A DNA stretch of 64,000 nt. It comes from DASRDU01 sp035652435. GTDB taxonomy: Bacteria; Acidobacteriota; Blastocatellia; RBC074. How positions within the stretch are numbered: position 1 is the first letter of the stretch; each line of letters opens with the position of its first letter. The stretch lies in NCBI GenBank assembly GCA_035652435.1, contig DASRDU010000159.1:1-64000 (forward strand), written 5' to 3'. Below the pieces are notes generated by a model. The model worked only from the letters and a program-made list of their open reading frames with translations, was not told the DNA's origin and did no database searches. Positions 1 to 14,591 of this stretch are shown piece by piece. The position numbers and the translations under genes were made by a program.

Positions 1-758
1 TTAGCGGCTGAGCAGTCTCCTTTACGTGGTCACGAGCCACATTCAGACATTCAACCTCTAACCTACCTACTCCAGCGACTCATTGCTTCGTCGCCAGAGT
101 TTACCGCCGCTTCACCTCTTCATCATGCCGTCTCCTTTCAATCATCCGCATGGATGCAGGTTGAGTTGAATAAGTGAGAACCGGCGCCGGCGGGCCGAAA
201 ACGAACGCATCACTTTCTGACCGATGGTTTCCGGGCAGACACACTTCGACCATTCAGGCAGGTGTGGTGCCCGCGTTTGTGACGGCGCGATCTTCGTTTT
301 TACCTGGAGCGGGTTCCCGTGCGTAAAAGAAGAACCAGTTGCTCTGGTCTGCTCAAACGAATCAGGCAATGCCTGTACCATCGGAGGGCCGGCGCGGTCA
401 GTCGGTTGTGTCAGCAGGGGTTGAGTGGAAAAGCGGCGGACGCCGGGCGAGTTGCGCCCGACCAGGATTTCTTACAAGACAAGTTATTAATAAGATTCTT
501 CGTATCAGTTCGGTGCCGGGTCTTCCATGAGAATTGAAGATGAAACAACTTTACAGGTGAGCAGAAGCCCCGGGCTCGCGTGCTGTACGCTGAGAGCGCT
601 CTTTCATCAGACCAGCACGCGAGCCCGGGTGTGCTCCCGCGGAATTGGCTTATTGAGGGATTAATAAGGCATTGCGCAGGACATTTACCGTGACCAATTG
701 CCATGCTGATGGCCGAGTCCGGCATAGCCGCAGTGTGCTGTTGTCAGGAGTGAATGTC
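1..758. other. Intergenic, no gene recognised
   Basis: Several short overlapping open frames exist on both strands, but none has a convincing ribosome binding site together with protein-like composition, and none resembles a family I know. The only structured element I see is the inverted repeat at 569-629. The left edge of the window may cut a transcription unit whose coding part lies outside. Confidence 0.5.
569..629. repeat. Inverted repeat, 16-bp arms, REP-like
   Basis: Positions 569-584 (cccgggctcgcgtgct) are the exact reverse complement of 614-629, with a 29-base loop. It lies about 130 bases upstream of the TIR-like gene and is one of many intergenic palindromes in this window. Whether it acts as a terminator, an mRNA structure or a non-autonomous repeat cannot be decided from sequence alone. 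Confidence 0.8.
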
Positions 759-1931
759 ATGGCAAGGCCGATCCATTCAGGTTTTGTGAACGTGTACAAC
801 AACCCGCGCGGCGCGGACAACGTCGCCCTGTTCAGGCGCGAGCGCGAGGAGTCCCGGGTGTCGAATGATCAATCGCCTCAGTTGTCGGCGGAGGCAGCGG
901 CCGTGGCCGCGACGGCCAACGACGTGCGTGACGCGGTCAGGATTCTCCGCAAGCAGCCGGACGGCCTGTCGCTCGCCGAGGCGATGGATGCCTTCAAAAA
1001 ACGCATTCTCGACCCGCAGAAGGTCGCCACCTATCAGCACTGGGGGCTGGTCCAGCGCGGCGGCGACCGGCTGAGCTTAACCCTGCTGGGGTGGGAACTG
1101 GCGCGGAGACTTGAGCCCGAGGTTCAGGTCTTCCGCGCCGTTCTTGAAAGCACCGCCCCTTGCCGGTCGGCGCTCGAATGGATGTGCGGCGACCAGCTCG
1201 ATTGCGTCACGCATCTGGAGGTGATCGCTTACTGGAAGAAACAGCCCGCAGCTGTGGCCCCACCCGGCCGCGGGAATGTGACGAGGGCAGACGCCATCAG
1301 CTTTTTTCATCTGTGCCAGGCCGCCGATCTGGGGACTGTAACGCTCGGCAAGAGGGGACAGCCGACGCGCCTGCTGATTGACAGAACGGAGCTGGAGCGG
1401 TACCTGAAAGCCGATACGCCCTCACCAGCCATGCAAACAGCGGAAGATGCAGGCGCGGCGAAACCATTCACACAAAACAAACCGGGCGAAGAGTCCTCTC
1501 AGGCTGAACAACCGCGCGTCTTCATCTCCTGCGCCAGCAACTCGCCGGTCGTCGAACAGGTTCAGGCGACGCTCGCCCTCGCCGGGTTTGACGGCAGGCT
1601 GGCCGAGCGAAGTGAGACTGACGCCCGCTCGCTGGCCGCGGTGATGCGCCCGGCGCTGACGGGCAGCGTGGCAGGCATCATCGTAGTCGGCGCCGACGAT
1701 TGCCGGAAGGATGAGGCGGGCGCCTGCCGGCTCGATGAATCCGTGATGATGATTATCGGCGCCGCCTGCGCTCTCTTTGGTGATCGGGTTGTGCTGCTCT
1801 GGGAGAAATCCATTCCCGTGCCGGACAACCTGATTCACCTGAGGCGGGGCGATTTTGAAGGCGGCGGGCTGAGCTGGGAATCGGGGCTGCGACTCGTGCA
1901 GGCTCTCAAAGAGTGGAAGAACGATGAATGA
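759..1931 (+). CDS. Protein with TIR-like C-terminal domain
   Basis: 390 residues. The ATG at 759 is chosen over an upstream in-frame ATG at 672 because a TCAGGAG ribosome binding site lies 8 bases before it. The middle part (roughly residues 40-220) is helical and looks like winged-helix/DNA-binding material. The last ~140 residues start with RVFISCASNSPVVEQVQATL and contain IIVVGADD, LDESVMMIIGAACALFG and VVLLWEKSIPVPDNL. That is the layout of the predicted nucleotide-binding TIR-like family (Pfam TIR_2/PF10137 type): a beta strand, a DD after strand D, then the ELG-like helix. Such domains occur in prokaryotic immunity and signalling. The gene is convergent with the injection-system locus; a functional link is only inference. 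Confidence 0.6.
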   Translation: MARPIHSGFVNVYNNPRGADNVALFRREREESRVSNDQSPQLSAEAAAVAATANDVRDAVRILRKQPDGLSLAEAMDAFKKRILDPQKVATYQHWGLVQRGGDRLSLTLLGWELARRLEPEVQVFRAVLESTAPCRSALEWMCGDQLDCVTHLEVIAYWKKQPAAVAPPGRGNVTRADAISFFHLCQAADLGTVTLGKRGQPTRLLIDRTELERYLKADTPSPAMQTAEDAGAAKPFTQNKPGEESSQAEQPRVFISCASNSPVVEQVQATLALAGFDGRLAERSETDARSLAAVMRPALTGSVAGIIVVGADDCRKDEAGACRLDESVMMIIGAACALFGDRVVLLWEKSIPVPDNLIHLRRGDFEGGGLSWESGLRLVQALKEWKNDE

Positions 1932-1963
1932 GGAGACCAGCAGTCCGAAATGATCCTGCTCGC

Positions 1964-2071
1964 GAATTCGGCGGAAGTCCGACGAGCTGGCGGGCTTGTC
2001 GCTGACCTGGTGAGACGCCATCACGAAAAACAACGAAAAGCTCGCCAGCTCGTCGGACTTCTGCCGAATTC
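1964..2071. repeat. Inverted repeat, 31-bp imperfect arms
   Basis: 1964-1994 pairs with 2041-2071 with two mismatches (gaattcggcggaagtccgac versus the complement with one change near the middle and one at the end). It lies between the convergent 3' ends of the TIR-like gene and the last gene of the injection-system locus, so it could end both transcripts. Its arm contains TCCGACGAGCTGGCG, related to the cores of the repeats at 12101 and 23456. Confidence 0.8.
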
Positions 2072-2082
2072 ACAATAGAACA

Positions 2083-2133
2083 CGGATGATGCGGATTTTC
2101 GCTGATCTGATCCGCCCGTGTCCGCGTCATCCG
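2083..2133. repeat. Inverted repeat, 13-bp arms
   Basis: cggatgatgcgga (2083-2095) pairs with tccgcgtcatccg (2121-2133), 12 of 13 positions. It directly follows the larger palindrome and precedes the stop codon of the minus-strand DUF6519-like gene, so it would sit just past the end of the long injection-system transcript. Confidence 0.65.
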
Positions 2134-2161
2134 CGGTCTATTCCTGGTTCGATTCAGATCG

Positions 2162-3526
2162 TTACGCCAGCGGAGTCCACCTGCGCCTCAGGTCGTCTTT
2201 CGGGTCCGCCGTCACTTTCCCGCCCGCATCCAGGGAGATGATCGCGAGCGGGGCGTAATGATGCTCAACGCCGTGCGGGCCCGCCGCGAGCGGGTTGTCG
2301 CGCGTGCCGGGCCATTCGACGTCGCCTGTGGCGACGCGCGCCGGGATCAGCCAGTAATCCCCGGAGCGAAACACGTCATTCGGGGCGGCCTGGAATTTGA
2401 CCTCGACGCCGTCTTCGAGCGGAATCCAGCCGTTGTTTTTCTCCGGGACCTCGACCTTCACCTCGCCCGGCGAATCCCAGCGCCTGAGCAGCGGGTGTTT
2501 GCCCGTCTGTCCCACGTTTGCGGGGATGCTGCTCTTCAGAATCACCTTCATATCGTCGGCCACGACCCTCTCGATCTGCACGAGCAGTGCGGGCTGATTC
2601 CTGAGCGCGGGCCGGTTCTGCAGGACGTAATCGTCATCAACTATCTCGACCCAGCCGTCGGGCTCAAGTCCGAAGCGGCCGTCGCGGCCGAGGTGTTCGA
2701 GCGTCGCTTCGGTGCCCGCGAAGGCGCCCGCAAAGACCACCGACCCGTTATCGCGCGACCACTTGAAGGTCGCCTCGCCGAGTTTGCCGCCCTTGTGTAT
2801 TTCGACGCGGTAGAGTTGATTCTCGGCGCCGCGGTAGCGCGATTCGGGGGCGATGTCGCACGCCACGTCGCCGCCCGACGGAGGTTTGATCGCCCGCGCG
2901 AGCAGTTTCCCGGCGCCGAGCGTCGCGACGCCCGCATTCGCCAGGAATTTCAGAAACGTGTCGTAGCCCTTGTTCCTGTCCTTGAGATTAGCCCTGTCCT
3001 GATCCGAAAATTCCCGGGCGAGGCATTTGACCTGACTGACGACCTGCGAGCGCGCAGCCGTGTCGGGGCCGCGCAGCGCCACTTCGCGGATGCTGATCCC
3101 GGCCTCCTGCTCGTCCTCGATGTATGTAATGAAACGCTCCCACACATCCAGATAGACCAGATACGTTCCCGGCTGATTGCTGCCCAGATCGCCGAAGACC
3201 TCCGCCGTAAAGCCATCCTGCCCGCTGAAGAGCCGCGCGCCCTCGCTCGCACACTGAATGCCGTCAACGTAGTAGCGCCCCTCGTGGATGCTGAAGTCAC
3301 GCGGCCGGTCGTTATTGTTGGCGTCTTTCGCTGCTTCGATTTTGAAACCGTCGCCCGGCCCCCCGTGCGGCCCGATCAGGTCGGCGGCCAGCGTCCGCAG
3401 GAAATTGAGCTGCATCTCGGCCATCTCGTTCCAGTCGGCGTCGAGCTGCACGCGCCCCTGCTGCATCAGCACGCGGCTGAAATTTTTCCTCGGGTCGAAA
3501 GTAAAGCGTGTGAAATCGCCTTTCAT
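2162..3526 (-). CDS. DUF6519-like injection-system protein
   Basis: 454 residues. The ATG at 3526 is preferred because GGAGAGAG lies just upstream; the frame extends six codons further. The N terminus (MKGDFTRFTFDPRKNFSRVL, then MQQGRVQLDADWNEMAEMQL) is a signature I associate with DUF6519-type proteins found beside contractile injection-system baseplate genes. The rest is beta-rich, with DGWVEIVDDDYVLQNRP-like strands. Its role is not known; a distal baseplate or surface position is plausible because it follows the gpI-like gene by 14 bases as the last gene of the locus. No signal peptide or membrane segment is seen. Confidence 0.7.
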   Translation of the reverse strand: MKGDFTRFTFDPRKNFSRVLMQQGRVQLDADWNEMAEMQLNFLRTLAADLIGPHGGPGDGFKIEAAKDANNNDRPRDFSIHEGRYYVDGIQCASEGARLFSGQDGFTAEVFGDLGSNQPGTYLVYLDVWERFITYIEDEQEAGISIREVALRGPDTAARSQVVSQVKCLAREFSDQDRANLKDRNKGYDTFLKFLANAGVATLGAGKLLARAIKPPSGGDVACDIAPESRYRGAENQLYRVEIHKGGKLGEATFKWSRDNGSVVFAGAFAGTEATLEHLGRDGRFGLEPDGWVEIVDDDYVLQNRPALRNQPALLVQIERVVADDMKVILKSSIPANVGQTGKHPLLRRWDSPGEVKVEVPEKNNGWIPLEDGVEVKFQAAPNDVFRSGDYWLIPARVATGDVEWPGTRDNPLAAGPHGVEHHYAPLAIISLDAGGKVTADPKDDLRRRWTPLA

Positions 3527-3540
3527 GACTCTCTCCTGTC

Positions 3541-5766
<2,226 letters not shown>

Positions 5767-5805
5767 AGCTCTATAGCAGATTGCGATTGCATGAACGGAG
5801 TCAGT

Positions 5806-5894
5806 GGATCAGTACCGCGAGCGGTAGCGAGCGTGCCTCCGTGGGGAGGCCGCCTGCCGCAAGCCACGCTCGCTACCGCTCGCGGTACTGATCC
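5806..5894. repeat. Perfect 30-bp inverted repeat
   Basis: 5806-5835 is the exact reverse complement of 5865-5894, with a 29-base spacer that itself holds a small GGGGAGGC/GCCTCC stem. The arm carries GTACCGCGAGCGGTAGCGAG. It sits between two co-directional baseplate genes, so in RNA it would form a very stable hairpin inside the operon transcript. Confidence 0.9.
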
Positions 5895-5909
5895 GGATAC
5901 CCAGCCACT

Positions 5910-8900
5910 CTAAATCAGATTGAGAATCAGCGTGTCCTGTACGTCCGGCGAGAGGTAAACCAGCTGCGCCGGGCGGACCGCGCCTGTTTCGGGCAGACTT
6001 GCCTTCACGCGCGGGTTCGGCTTGCCGGGCGCGACGACCTTCTCCGCCTCGTCGAGCAGTTCTTTCGGCGTCCGCACCGTGCCGTCATCGTTCCTTTCGG
6101 CGACGCTGCCGAAAGCGTCCACGTCCACCCACGCCACGCCCGCGATTGATTGCATCGCGCTGATCGCTTCGCTCGAAAAGGCGTCCTGCCCGAGTTCGCG
6201 CCTCTCAAAGCTGAACAAGTCGAGCAACTTCGCGCGAATCTTCGGCTCGACCTTCTCCCACAGGTAATCCGGCAGCAGCCGCACCTTCGCGCTGACGATC
6301 AGCAGCGCCAGTTCTCGTACGGCCAGCGTGACCGCGACGCCCGGGTCACCGAACCGGCGCAGCGCCATCGGCAGGTTCTGCCAGAGGTCGGAGGTCTCAT
6401 CAATCGGAATGTCATCGGCGCCCGCGATGGTCAGATGCACGAGCTGGCGGCGCCCGTCCGACAGGCGCGTAGCGTATGCTTTGCCAATCCCGGCGAACGT
6501 CCGCGCGAAGTCGGCGTAATCCTGCGTCGAGACCAGACGGTCGAGCGCCAGCACCGCGAGCGGCGCATTTTTGCGGGCCTGATCGCGCCCCTCGCGGTCG
6601 GCCCCGCCCGAAGCGCGCAGCGGATTGATGACATCCTTGACACCCAAAGGGCGAGCGGTGAGCTGCGTGATCTGCTCAGCCCTGACGTTGGCCGCCTTGC
6701 CGATCCCCTGGCGGTATTCGGCGCGGACGTTCTCGGCCCCCGTGGGCAACCGCGCGCCCTGCCGGCCGTTGCCGAAGATCGCCGTCGTCACTTCGTCGTC
6801 GCCCCGCCGCGTGATGAAGCTGCGGTGGGCGGGCGCGAGGCTGAAGAGCATTTCGGCTTCGTGCCACTGCACGTCGTTGACGAAGATTTTGAGCGTGCTT
6901 TCGGAGCCCGCGGGCGTGGCGGACGAGACGTAAGTCAGCGGCGGCTGGCGCAGCGCGAACCGTTGCATCGCCTGGCTGCCGTCGCCGCCGCCGAGCGTCT
7001 CGCGGCGCGTCTCGCCGTGCGTGGCCCTGACGACGTTCGCGTAAATCGTCGCGCCCTCGCGCCGGTAACAGTACTCGAGCTTCCGCGCCAGCCTGACGCG
7101 CGTGTGAACCCGGTCGCCCGGGAGGCCCGGGTCGTAGGAGTGAACGACTTCGGCGAGCATCACCAGCTCGGCTGATCGCACGCCGGCGACCTTGTTGGAG
7201 GTCCCGTCCTTAGTGCGGGCTTCGTCGGCGATGTCGGCGCGCTCGCCCGCGACGATCACCCAGCGGCCGGATTTGAGTTCGCTGTAAACGCCGTCGAGGT
7301 GAATCCATGAGTCCGCGCCCTCGTTGCAGATCGCCTCTTCAATCGGCGCCTCGGCCAGTTCGAGCTTTTCGCTCTGCGCGTAGACAGCCGTCCCGCGGAT
7401 GACCTTGAAATCCTGATCCCAGACCCTCTGTGCTGCATTCGCACCAGGTGTCAGTCGGAGCCAGGCGTCGCCGAGGCTGAGCCGCGTGACGTTGCCGCTC
7501 ATCCCGTATTCGCCGCGCGAGACTCGCGGCTCGACCCCGACGACCGTTGTCACCAGCAGCGGCCGGCGGGCAGCTGTGACCTGCAACCGCAGGTCGGCGT
7601 TGGTGAGCTGCTGGACGGCGCCCGAGTCAATCACCACGAGGCTCTCGGGCAGGATCTTGTCGTAGACCGCGTCGAGAAAGATCGTCTTCTCTTCCTCGCG
7701 GTCCGGCTCCCTTGTCTTCAGGATCGGCCACTCACCTGTCTCCTCAATCTCGCCGGTGTCGCGGTTGAGTTTGATGATTCTCTTCGGCGTGTTGTGCCCG
7801 AACGGGCGGGCCTTCACGCGCAGGGCGTAGACCTCCATCGCCAGCGGCGGAGCGACGGTCGAATTCGCCAGCGCGGGCGCGATTGAATCGCGCTGCTGCG
7901 GGCGGAAGGCGCCGAACAACTGCAACCCCGCGTCGGAGCGTTCGACGCCCACTTCAGAGCGCCGCTCTGAAAACGTACTCTGCGCGTCGCGCGCCAGCCG
8001 CAGCGCGTTGGCCGGCGGGACCGAAGCGGCTTTGGTCAGCCCTTTCACGACGTTCTTCAGCTCATCAAAACCCCCGCCCGTGGCCGCCGTCGCAAAACCC
8101 GCGGCGGCCGTCAGCGTATCGGGCGTGGCCACCCGCAGTGCCCTCGCCGCCTCGCCTGCCTCGGCGTGGAGACTGAGCAGTCGCGCCCTGAGTTCGGCGC
8201 CGACATTCCGGCGCGCGGCGCTGCGGCTCAGAGCGGGCAGCGTCTCGCGCTCGATGAAGTCGGCGAGTTCGGCGTCGCCCATGCCGGCATCGAGTCTGGC
8301 CCGCAACTCTTCAAGCGCCGCACCGGCCGCGCCCACGTCGCCCGCGGCCGAGACTATCTCATTGATCCGCCCACGTATCGCCCGCGAGTTCGTCGGCAGC
8401 CACGACCTGATCGTTACGAGCGTGCGCTCGGCCGTCGCGTCCGGTCTGACTTCGACCACGCGGAACAGATCAGACTGCCCTCCGGCGATAATCAGCAGCG
8501 GGTCATTTTTGTCGAGTCCCGTCGCGATGCCTTTCAAATAAAGCTTCGCGCCTTCAGGTTTCACCGCGTTCGCCTTCAGCTCATCCGGCCTCTGCGGGCG
8601 CGTCAGGCGCGGTCGCAGCTTGTTCCACCGCGCGCGGGCGTCGAGCCTTTCGACGTTCTCGAAGGTCTGCGGCAGCTCGCCCGGCCCCGGCACGCTCTGC
8701 GCCCGCAACTGCAATGGCTCGATCGCAACGTCATGTCCATCTTCGAGCGTGAGCGCGAGGTGCGTACTCGCCGCGACGCCCGGGCGCGGGCGGTAGCCGA
8801 CCAGCCGCGCCAGTTCGAGAATTGAGCGGCGCTCGGTCGCCGTCCGCAGGTAGCCTTCGTTGGCGATCCGCTCCTGATAGAAAGTCAGCACGTCGGCCAC

Positions 8901-9145
8901 CGTCGCCCACGCGTCGAGCAATGCTATTGCGGGGTCATCGCCTTCGCGGGTGGTCAGCCCGGCCAGCTCCGGCAAATCCCTGCTCGCCAGCCGCGCCTTC
9001 ATCGTCTCAAAAAACGTCGCGTGCGTGCCGACGCGGTAAACGAGCGCCCCAAGGCCCGGACGGTTTGCCACTGAAAGTGGCGTCACGGCTTCAACGCCCG
9101 CGCAGCAGCCGCAGGGTGATTGCTTGTTTCCACACGAATGCTCAG

Positions 9146-9149
<4 letters not shown>
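5910..9149 (-). CDS. Large putative baseplate assembly protein (TIGR02243-like)
   Basis: 1079 residues. Near the N terminus a Cys-rich stretch (CGNKQSPCGCC) precedes DDPAIALLDAWATVADVLTF and YQERIANEGYLRTA, the signature of the putative baseplate assembly family that builds the wedge ring of eCIS and related phage tails (Afp12-like position). It is clearly related to the next upstream gene, which has a parallel segment (VALVELLAYVGDYLSYYQDA). The C terminus (LVYLSPDVQDTLILNLI) is intact. Start and the stop of the upstream gene overlap as ATGA (9146-9149), consistent with translational coupling. Confidence 0.85.
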
Positions 9150-11709
<2,560 letters not shown>

Positions 11710-11713
<4 letters not shown>

Positions 11714-12072
11714 GCGGCGATGCTCCTCGTGACTGTGGCGGTGCGCGTCTGCTGCGTGCGCCGCACCAGGTATTGCAGGTCAATGACGAGTCTGGCGTCC
11801 CCGGCCGTGACATCGAGCCGCCGGACTTCGATCAGGTCGCCGAGCCACTGCTGCAGGCCGGCCTGCACGGTGAATTGCAGCGCCGCGGCCAGTTCGGCGC
11901 TGTTGGGCGCGTGGACGAGCTGCAGGAGGCCGCTGCCGAAATCGGGGCGGTTGACGCGCTCGCCGGGGCTCGTCAGCAGGAACTGCTCGATCAGATCGCG
12001 AACGTGATCGTCGTCATCGGTCGCGGCGACGCGCCCGCGGGCGACGAATTGGAACGGGTAATCAATGTTCAT
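11710..12072 (-). CDS. GPW/gp25 family baseplate protein (Afp9-like)
   Basis: 120 residues from the ATG at 12072; the open frame extends far upstream but that part is out-of-frame shadow of other coding sequence. The sequence YPFQFVARGRVAATDDDDHV, DLIEQFLLTSPGERVNRPDF and GSGLLQLVHAP is the conserved gp25-like core that links sheath, tube and wedges at the baseplate centre. The length is usual for the family. It follows the 28-bp palindrome at 12101-12201 and overlaps the Afp11-like gene as ATGA. Confidence 0.92.
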
Positions 12073-12100
12073 CTCACACCCCAAAGCCGGAGCAGTTTTC

Positions 12101-12201
12101 GATGTACGGGGAGCTGGCAGCTCCCCGCTGATTTTGACACTTCTGACTTCAATCAGGTTCTGATCCCGAACCGGCGGGGAGCTGCCAGCTCCCCGTACAT
12201 C
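12101..12201. repeat. Perfect 28-bp inverted repeat with self-palindromic arms
   Basis: 12101-12128 is the exact reverse complement of 12174-12201. Each arm is itself a hairpin: CGGGGAGCT, a 3-base loop, AGCTCCCCG. The core AGCTGGCAGCT is shared with the repeat at 23456-23537. It lies between the PAAR-like and gp25 genes inside the operon. Confidence 0.9.
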
Positions 12202-12206
12202 CGGCC

Positions 12207-12530
12207 CTAAATCGCGCTCGCTCGCACCTGCGTGACGAGGATCAGCAGCGGCGTGCCGCTCGGCGCGCAGACGGCCTGGCTGCTCTGCACGAGCAGCGGC
12301 TGCCCGTTGGAAAGCACGCGCGTCGTCCCGCTCACCCACTGCGCCGTGACGCACGGGCCGTTGGCGGCGGGCGGCGGCGGCAGCGTGCAGCCGGCGACGA
12401 CGTACGGCGCCGTCACGAGGACGGTCGGCTGGCCGCTCACCAGCACGCGCGGGTTGGGCACGGTGGGCTGCGCCTGCCCCGCGTGCGAGCAAAGTACCTG
12501 TGCGCCGACATGCAGTAAAAATCCGGGCAT
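12207..12530 (-). CDS. PAAR-like spike tip protein (Afp10-like)
   Basis: 107 residues. The sequence (MPGFLLHVGAQVLCSHAGQA, VLVSGQPTVLVTAPYVVAGC, WVSGTTRVLSNGQPLLVQSS) has the short repeated beta-strand pattern and scattered Cys/His of PAAR-like cone proteins that cap the spike of contractile injection systems. It follows the gpV-like spike gene by 18 bases, the position of Afp10. Cargo fused to the tip, known in some systems, is absent here because the protein has PAAR-domain length only. Confidence 0.82.
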   Translation of the reverse strand: MPGFLLHVGAQVLCSHAGQAQPTVPNPRVLVSGQPTVLVTAPYVVAGCTLPPPPAANGPCVTAQWVSGTTRVLSNGQPLLVQSSQAVCAPSGTPLLILVTQVRASAI

Positions 12531-12548
12531 CGTTCGCCTCCCTGAGTT

Positions 12549-13076
12549 TCAGATCACGACCAGGGCGCCGTTGTTAATGGTCACGGTCGGCCCGACCATG
12601 GTGATCATCGCGCCCTTGCCGTTCGAGATGTATATGCCGGTGTCGTTGACGACGATCATCGCGCCCGTCGTACTCTTCAGAATGATGCCGCCGGTCGCCG
12701 GCGTGGGCACGGCGTCGCTCAGCAGCAGCGTGTTCTGCAGCGTGGTCTGGACGACGATGTTCTGCCCCGGAGGGATCGGCGGCGGCGCAATCGCGAGCGG
12801 CGGCACTTCGGCCACAATCCCCCAGAAGCCGCCGACCCAGATCGGCTTGTCCGGGTCGCCTTCCTCGAACTCGATCCAGACCCCGGCGCCAATCTGCGGC
12901 ACGGCGAAGAAGCCTTCGAGCTTGCCCGCGATTGGCACGCAGGGCATCGCCCAGCTGGTCGGGACGACGTTCGACACCGCCGGCACGATCGCCATAATGC
13001 GCCCGCGCTGCTCGGGGTCAATGTTATTGACGACCGTGCCGCGGTACTTGCCGTAATACTTGTGCGTCTCGCTCAT
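12549..13076 (-). CDS. Spike protein, gpV / Gp5 OB-fold-like (C-terminal half of Afp8)
   Basis: 175 residues. YYGKYRGTVVNNIDPEQRGR, the motif WAMPCVP and VPQIGAGVWIEFEEGDPDKP, WVGGFWG are the OB-fold signature of phage baseplate assembly protein V and the Gp5 part of VgrG. The end is repetitive beta (GAMITMVGPTVTINNGALVV), consistent with a short trimeric needle. In Afp and PVC the D-like and V-like parts are one protein; here they are two genes overlapping as ATGA (13073-13076). Confidence 0.88.
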   Translation of the reverse strand: MSETHKYYGKYRGTVVNNIDPEQRGRIMAIVPAVSNVVPTSWAMPCVPIAGKLEGFFAVPQIGAGVWIEFEEGDPDKPIWVGGFWGIVAEVPPLAIAPPPIPPGQNIVVQTTLQNTLLLSDAVPTPATGGIILKSTTGAMIVVNDTGIYISNGKGAMITMVGPTVTINNGALVVI

Positions 13077-14200
13077 ACCGGTACTTTGGGGAACGTCGAA
13101 ATCAGTCCGTTGCGCTTGAGTTCAAAGCTCTGTTTGTATTCGCCGCGCTTGATCTTGTGCGTCACGCGGCTGACGAAATAGAGCCCGTCGAAGGCCGTCC
13201 CGGCGCCGCGCACGCCCACGAGGCCCCGCGCCTTGAGCGGGCGGCCGTAACGCAGCACGTCGAGCGCGCCCGTGCCCGTCACGGCGTCGGCCGTCCGCGC
13301 CGCTTCAGTGAGCCCACGCATGATCGCTTCCGGCACGTTGCTCGGCGCGGCCTTGATCATCTCGATCTTCGGCGGGATCGGCGGAATCAGGCCGAGCGGC
13401 GGGTTGAGCGGCGTGATGTCCGGGATCGGGATCGGGATCACCACCTTGCTCTTCTCCTCCTGGATCAGGACGATGGGCAGCGTTTTGGTCTCCTTGTCGA
13501 AGCGGAATTGCAGTGACTCGACGTTCGTGTGCGCATCCATATTGATGTTGAGCGCGGGCTGCGGCACGCCGACTTTGATCTCCGGCCCCCAGTAGGCGAC
13601 GTTCACCCCGGGCGCCGGCCCCGGCTCGATGTAAAAGACGTAACCCGCGCGGCGCGCGAGCCAGCGGACGTAGCCCAGATCCTTGCCCTGATGGCGCGGG
13701 ATGCGCTCGGTCGGGATCGGCAGATCCTCGACGATGGCTGGGATGACGAGCGGCACGATGCCGAGCGCCGCATACTTCGCCAGGATCAGCAGCACGCGCA
13801 CCGCGTAAGGCATCGCCGGGTAGGGCAGCCCGCTGAAGTCAATGAAGTCCATCACCGCCGTCAGGTCCTTGCCCCTGACCACGAGCGTCGAATGGCCGGC
13901 GTCGCCGCCCGGCGTGGTCTCGGTGTTGGTCACGACGCCGTCCATCAAAACGTGCGGCGTCCCGCTGATGGTCGCGATGATGATGACTCGCATAAACGGG
14001 ATCATACTGCCGCCCGCGAGCAGGAAGAGCGTGTGGAGCGGCGAGCGGTTGCTGAGCGTGAATTGCAGCTCGAATCCGCTCTCCGCCTCGCCCGCCGCCG
14101 ACACCACAGTCACGCTCGTCAGCGCGTCGAGTACGGCTTGCGGGACGGGGACGGGCACGGCGGGCCCAATCATCAATGTCAGGTTGATCGCTTTGAGCAT
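13073..14200 (-). CDS. Phage late control gene D-like hub protein (N-terminal half of Afp8)
   Basis: 375 residues. The hub fold is indicated by ELQFTLSNRSPLHTLFLLAG at the start, LTAVMDFIDFSGLPYPAMPY in the middle, the segment RHQGKDLGYVRWLARRAGYV and YIEPGPAPGVNVAYWG, and the C-terminal DGLYFVSRVTHKIKRGEYKQ with SFELKRNG, all typical of gpD/VgrG-like hub proteins. It begins two bases after the LysM gene stop and overlaps the gpV-like gene, so hub and needle are probably made in equal amounts. Confidence 0.87.
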   Translation of the reverse strand: MLKAINLTLMIGPAVPVPVPQAVLDALTSVTVVSAAGEAESGFELQFTLSNRSPLHTLFLLAGGSMIPFMRVIIIATISGTPHVLMDGVVTNTETTPGGDAGHSTLVVRGKDLTAVMDFIDFSGLPYPAMPYAVRVLLILAKYAALGIVPLVIPAIVEDLPIPTERIPRHQGKDLGYVRWLARRAGYVFYIEPGPAPGVNVAYWGPEIKVGVPQPALNINMDAHTNVESLQFRFDKETKTLPIVLIQEEKSKVVIPIPIPDITPLNPPLGLIPPIPPKIEMIKAAPSNVPEAIMRGLTEAARTADAVTGTGALDVLRYGRPLKARGLVGVRGAGTAFDGLYFVSRVTHKIKRGEYKQSFELKRNGLISTFPKVPV

Positions 14201-14202
14201 CT

Positions 14203-14577
14203 CTACACCAGGTTGACTGCCCCCGGGATGCCTTCGGGCAGAGTGATGCGCAACCGCCGACCGGGCGGCTCGGTCAGCTCTTCGGGCCGCATCGCCGCGT
14301 TCGCGTCGCAGATGCGCCAGAAGAGTTCGGGGTCGCCGAGGTGAAGCGCCGCGATTGTGTCGAGCCGCGCGCCCGCGACGACCGTGTGTTCAAATAACAG
14401 CTCGAACCGTTCGGGCGGCGGCACGAAGCGGCGGCGCAAATAAATGACCGTCCGCCCGGCCGTGGTTTCGAGCGTCGCCGTCTCGATGCCCTGATAGCGG
14501 CTGTTGGGCGGGAAGAGCGTCAGCCGCAATCCGCTCGACTGCATCATTTGTTGTAAAGCCTGACTCGGATCAAACAT
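14203..14577 (-). CDS. LysM-domain tube-initiator protein (C-terminal part of Afp7)
   Basis: 124 residues. The ATG at 14577 is chosen over the upstream in-frame one because AGAGGGG precedes it. The centre (TVVAGARLDTIAALHLGDP, then ELFWRICDANA) is a LysM fold like those ending Afp7/Pvc7 and gpX-type tail proteins. In other loci the LysM is fused to the CIS tube domain; here it is a separate gene 14 bases after it. Confidence 0.85.
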   Translation of the reverse strand: MFDPSQALQQMMQSSGLRLTLFPPNSRYQGIETATLETTAGRTVIYLRRRFVPPPERFELLFEHTVVAGARLDTIAALHLGDPELFWRICDANAAMRPEELTEPPGRRLRITLPEGIPGAVNLV

Positions 14578-14591
14578 GATTGCCCCTCTTT

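Noticed and set aside
12073..12492. Upstream extension of the gp25 frame to 12492
   Set aside because: It would overlap the PAAR-like gene and the palindrome; the extra residues are Arg/Ala-rich shadow sequence.
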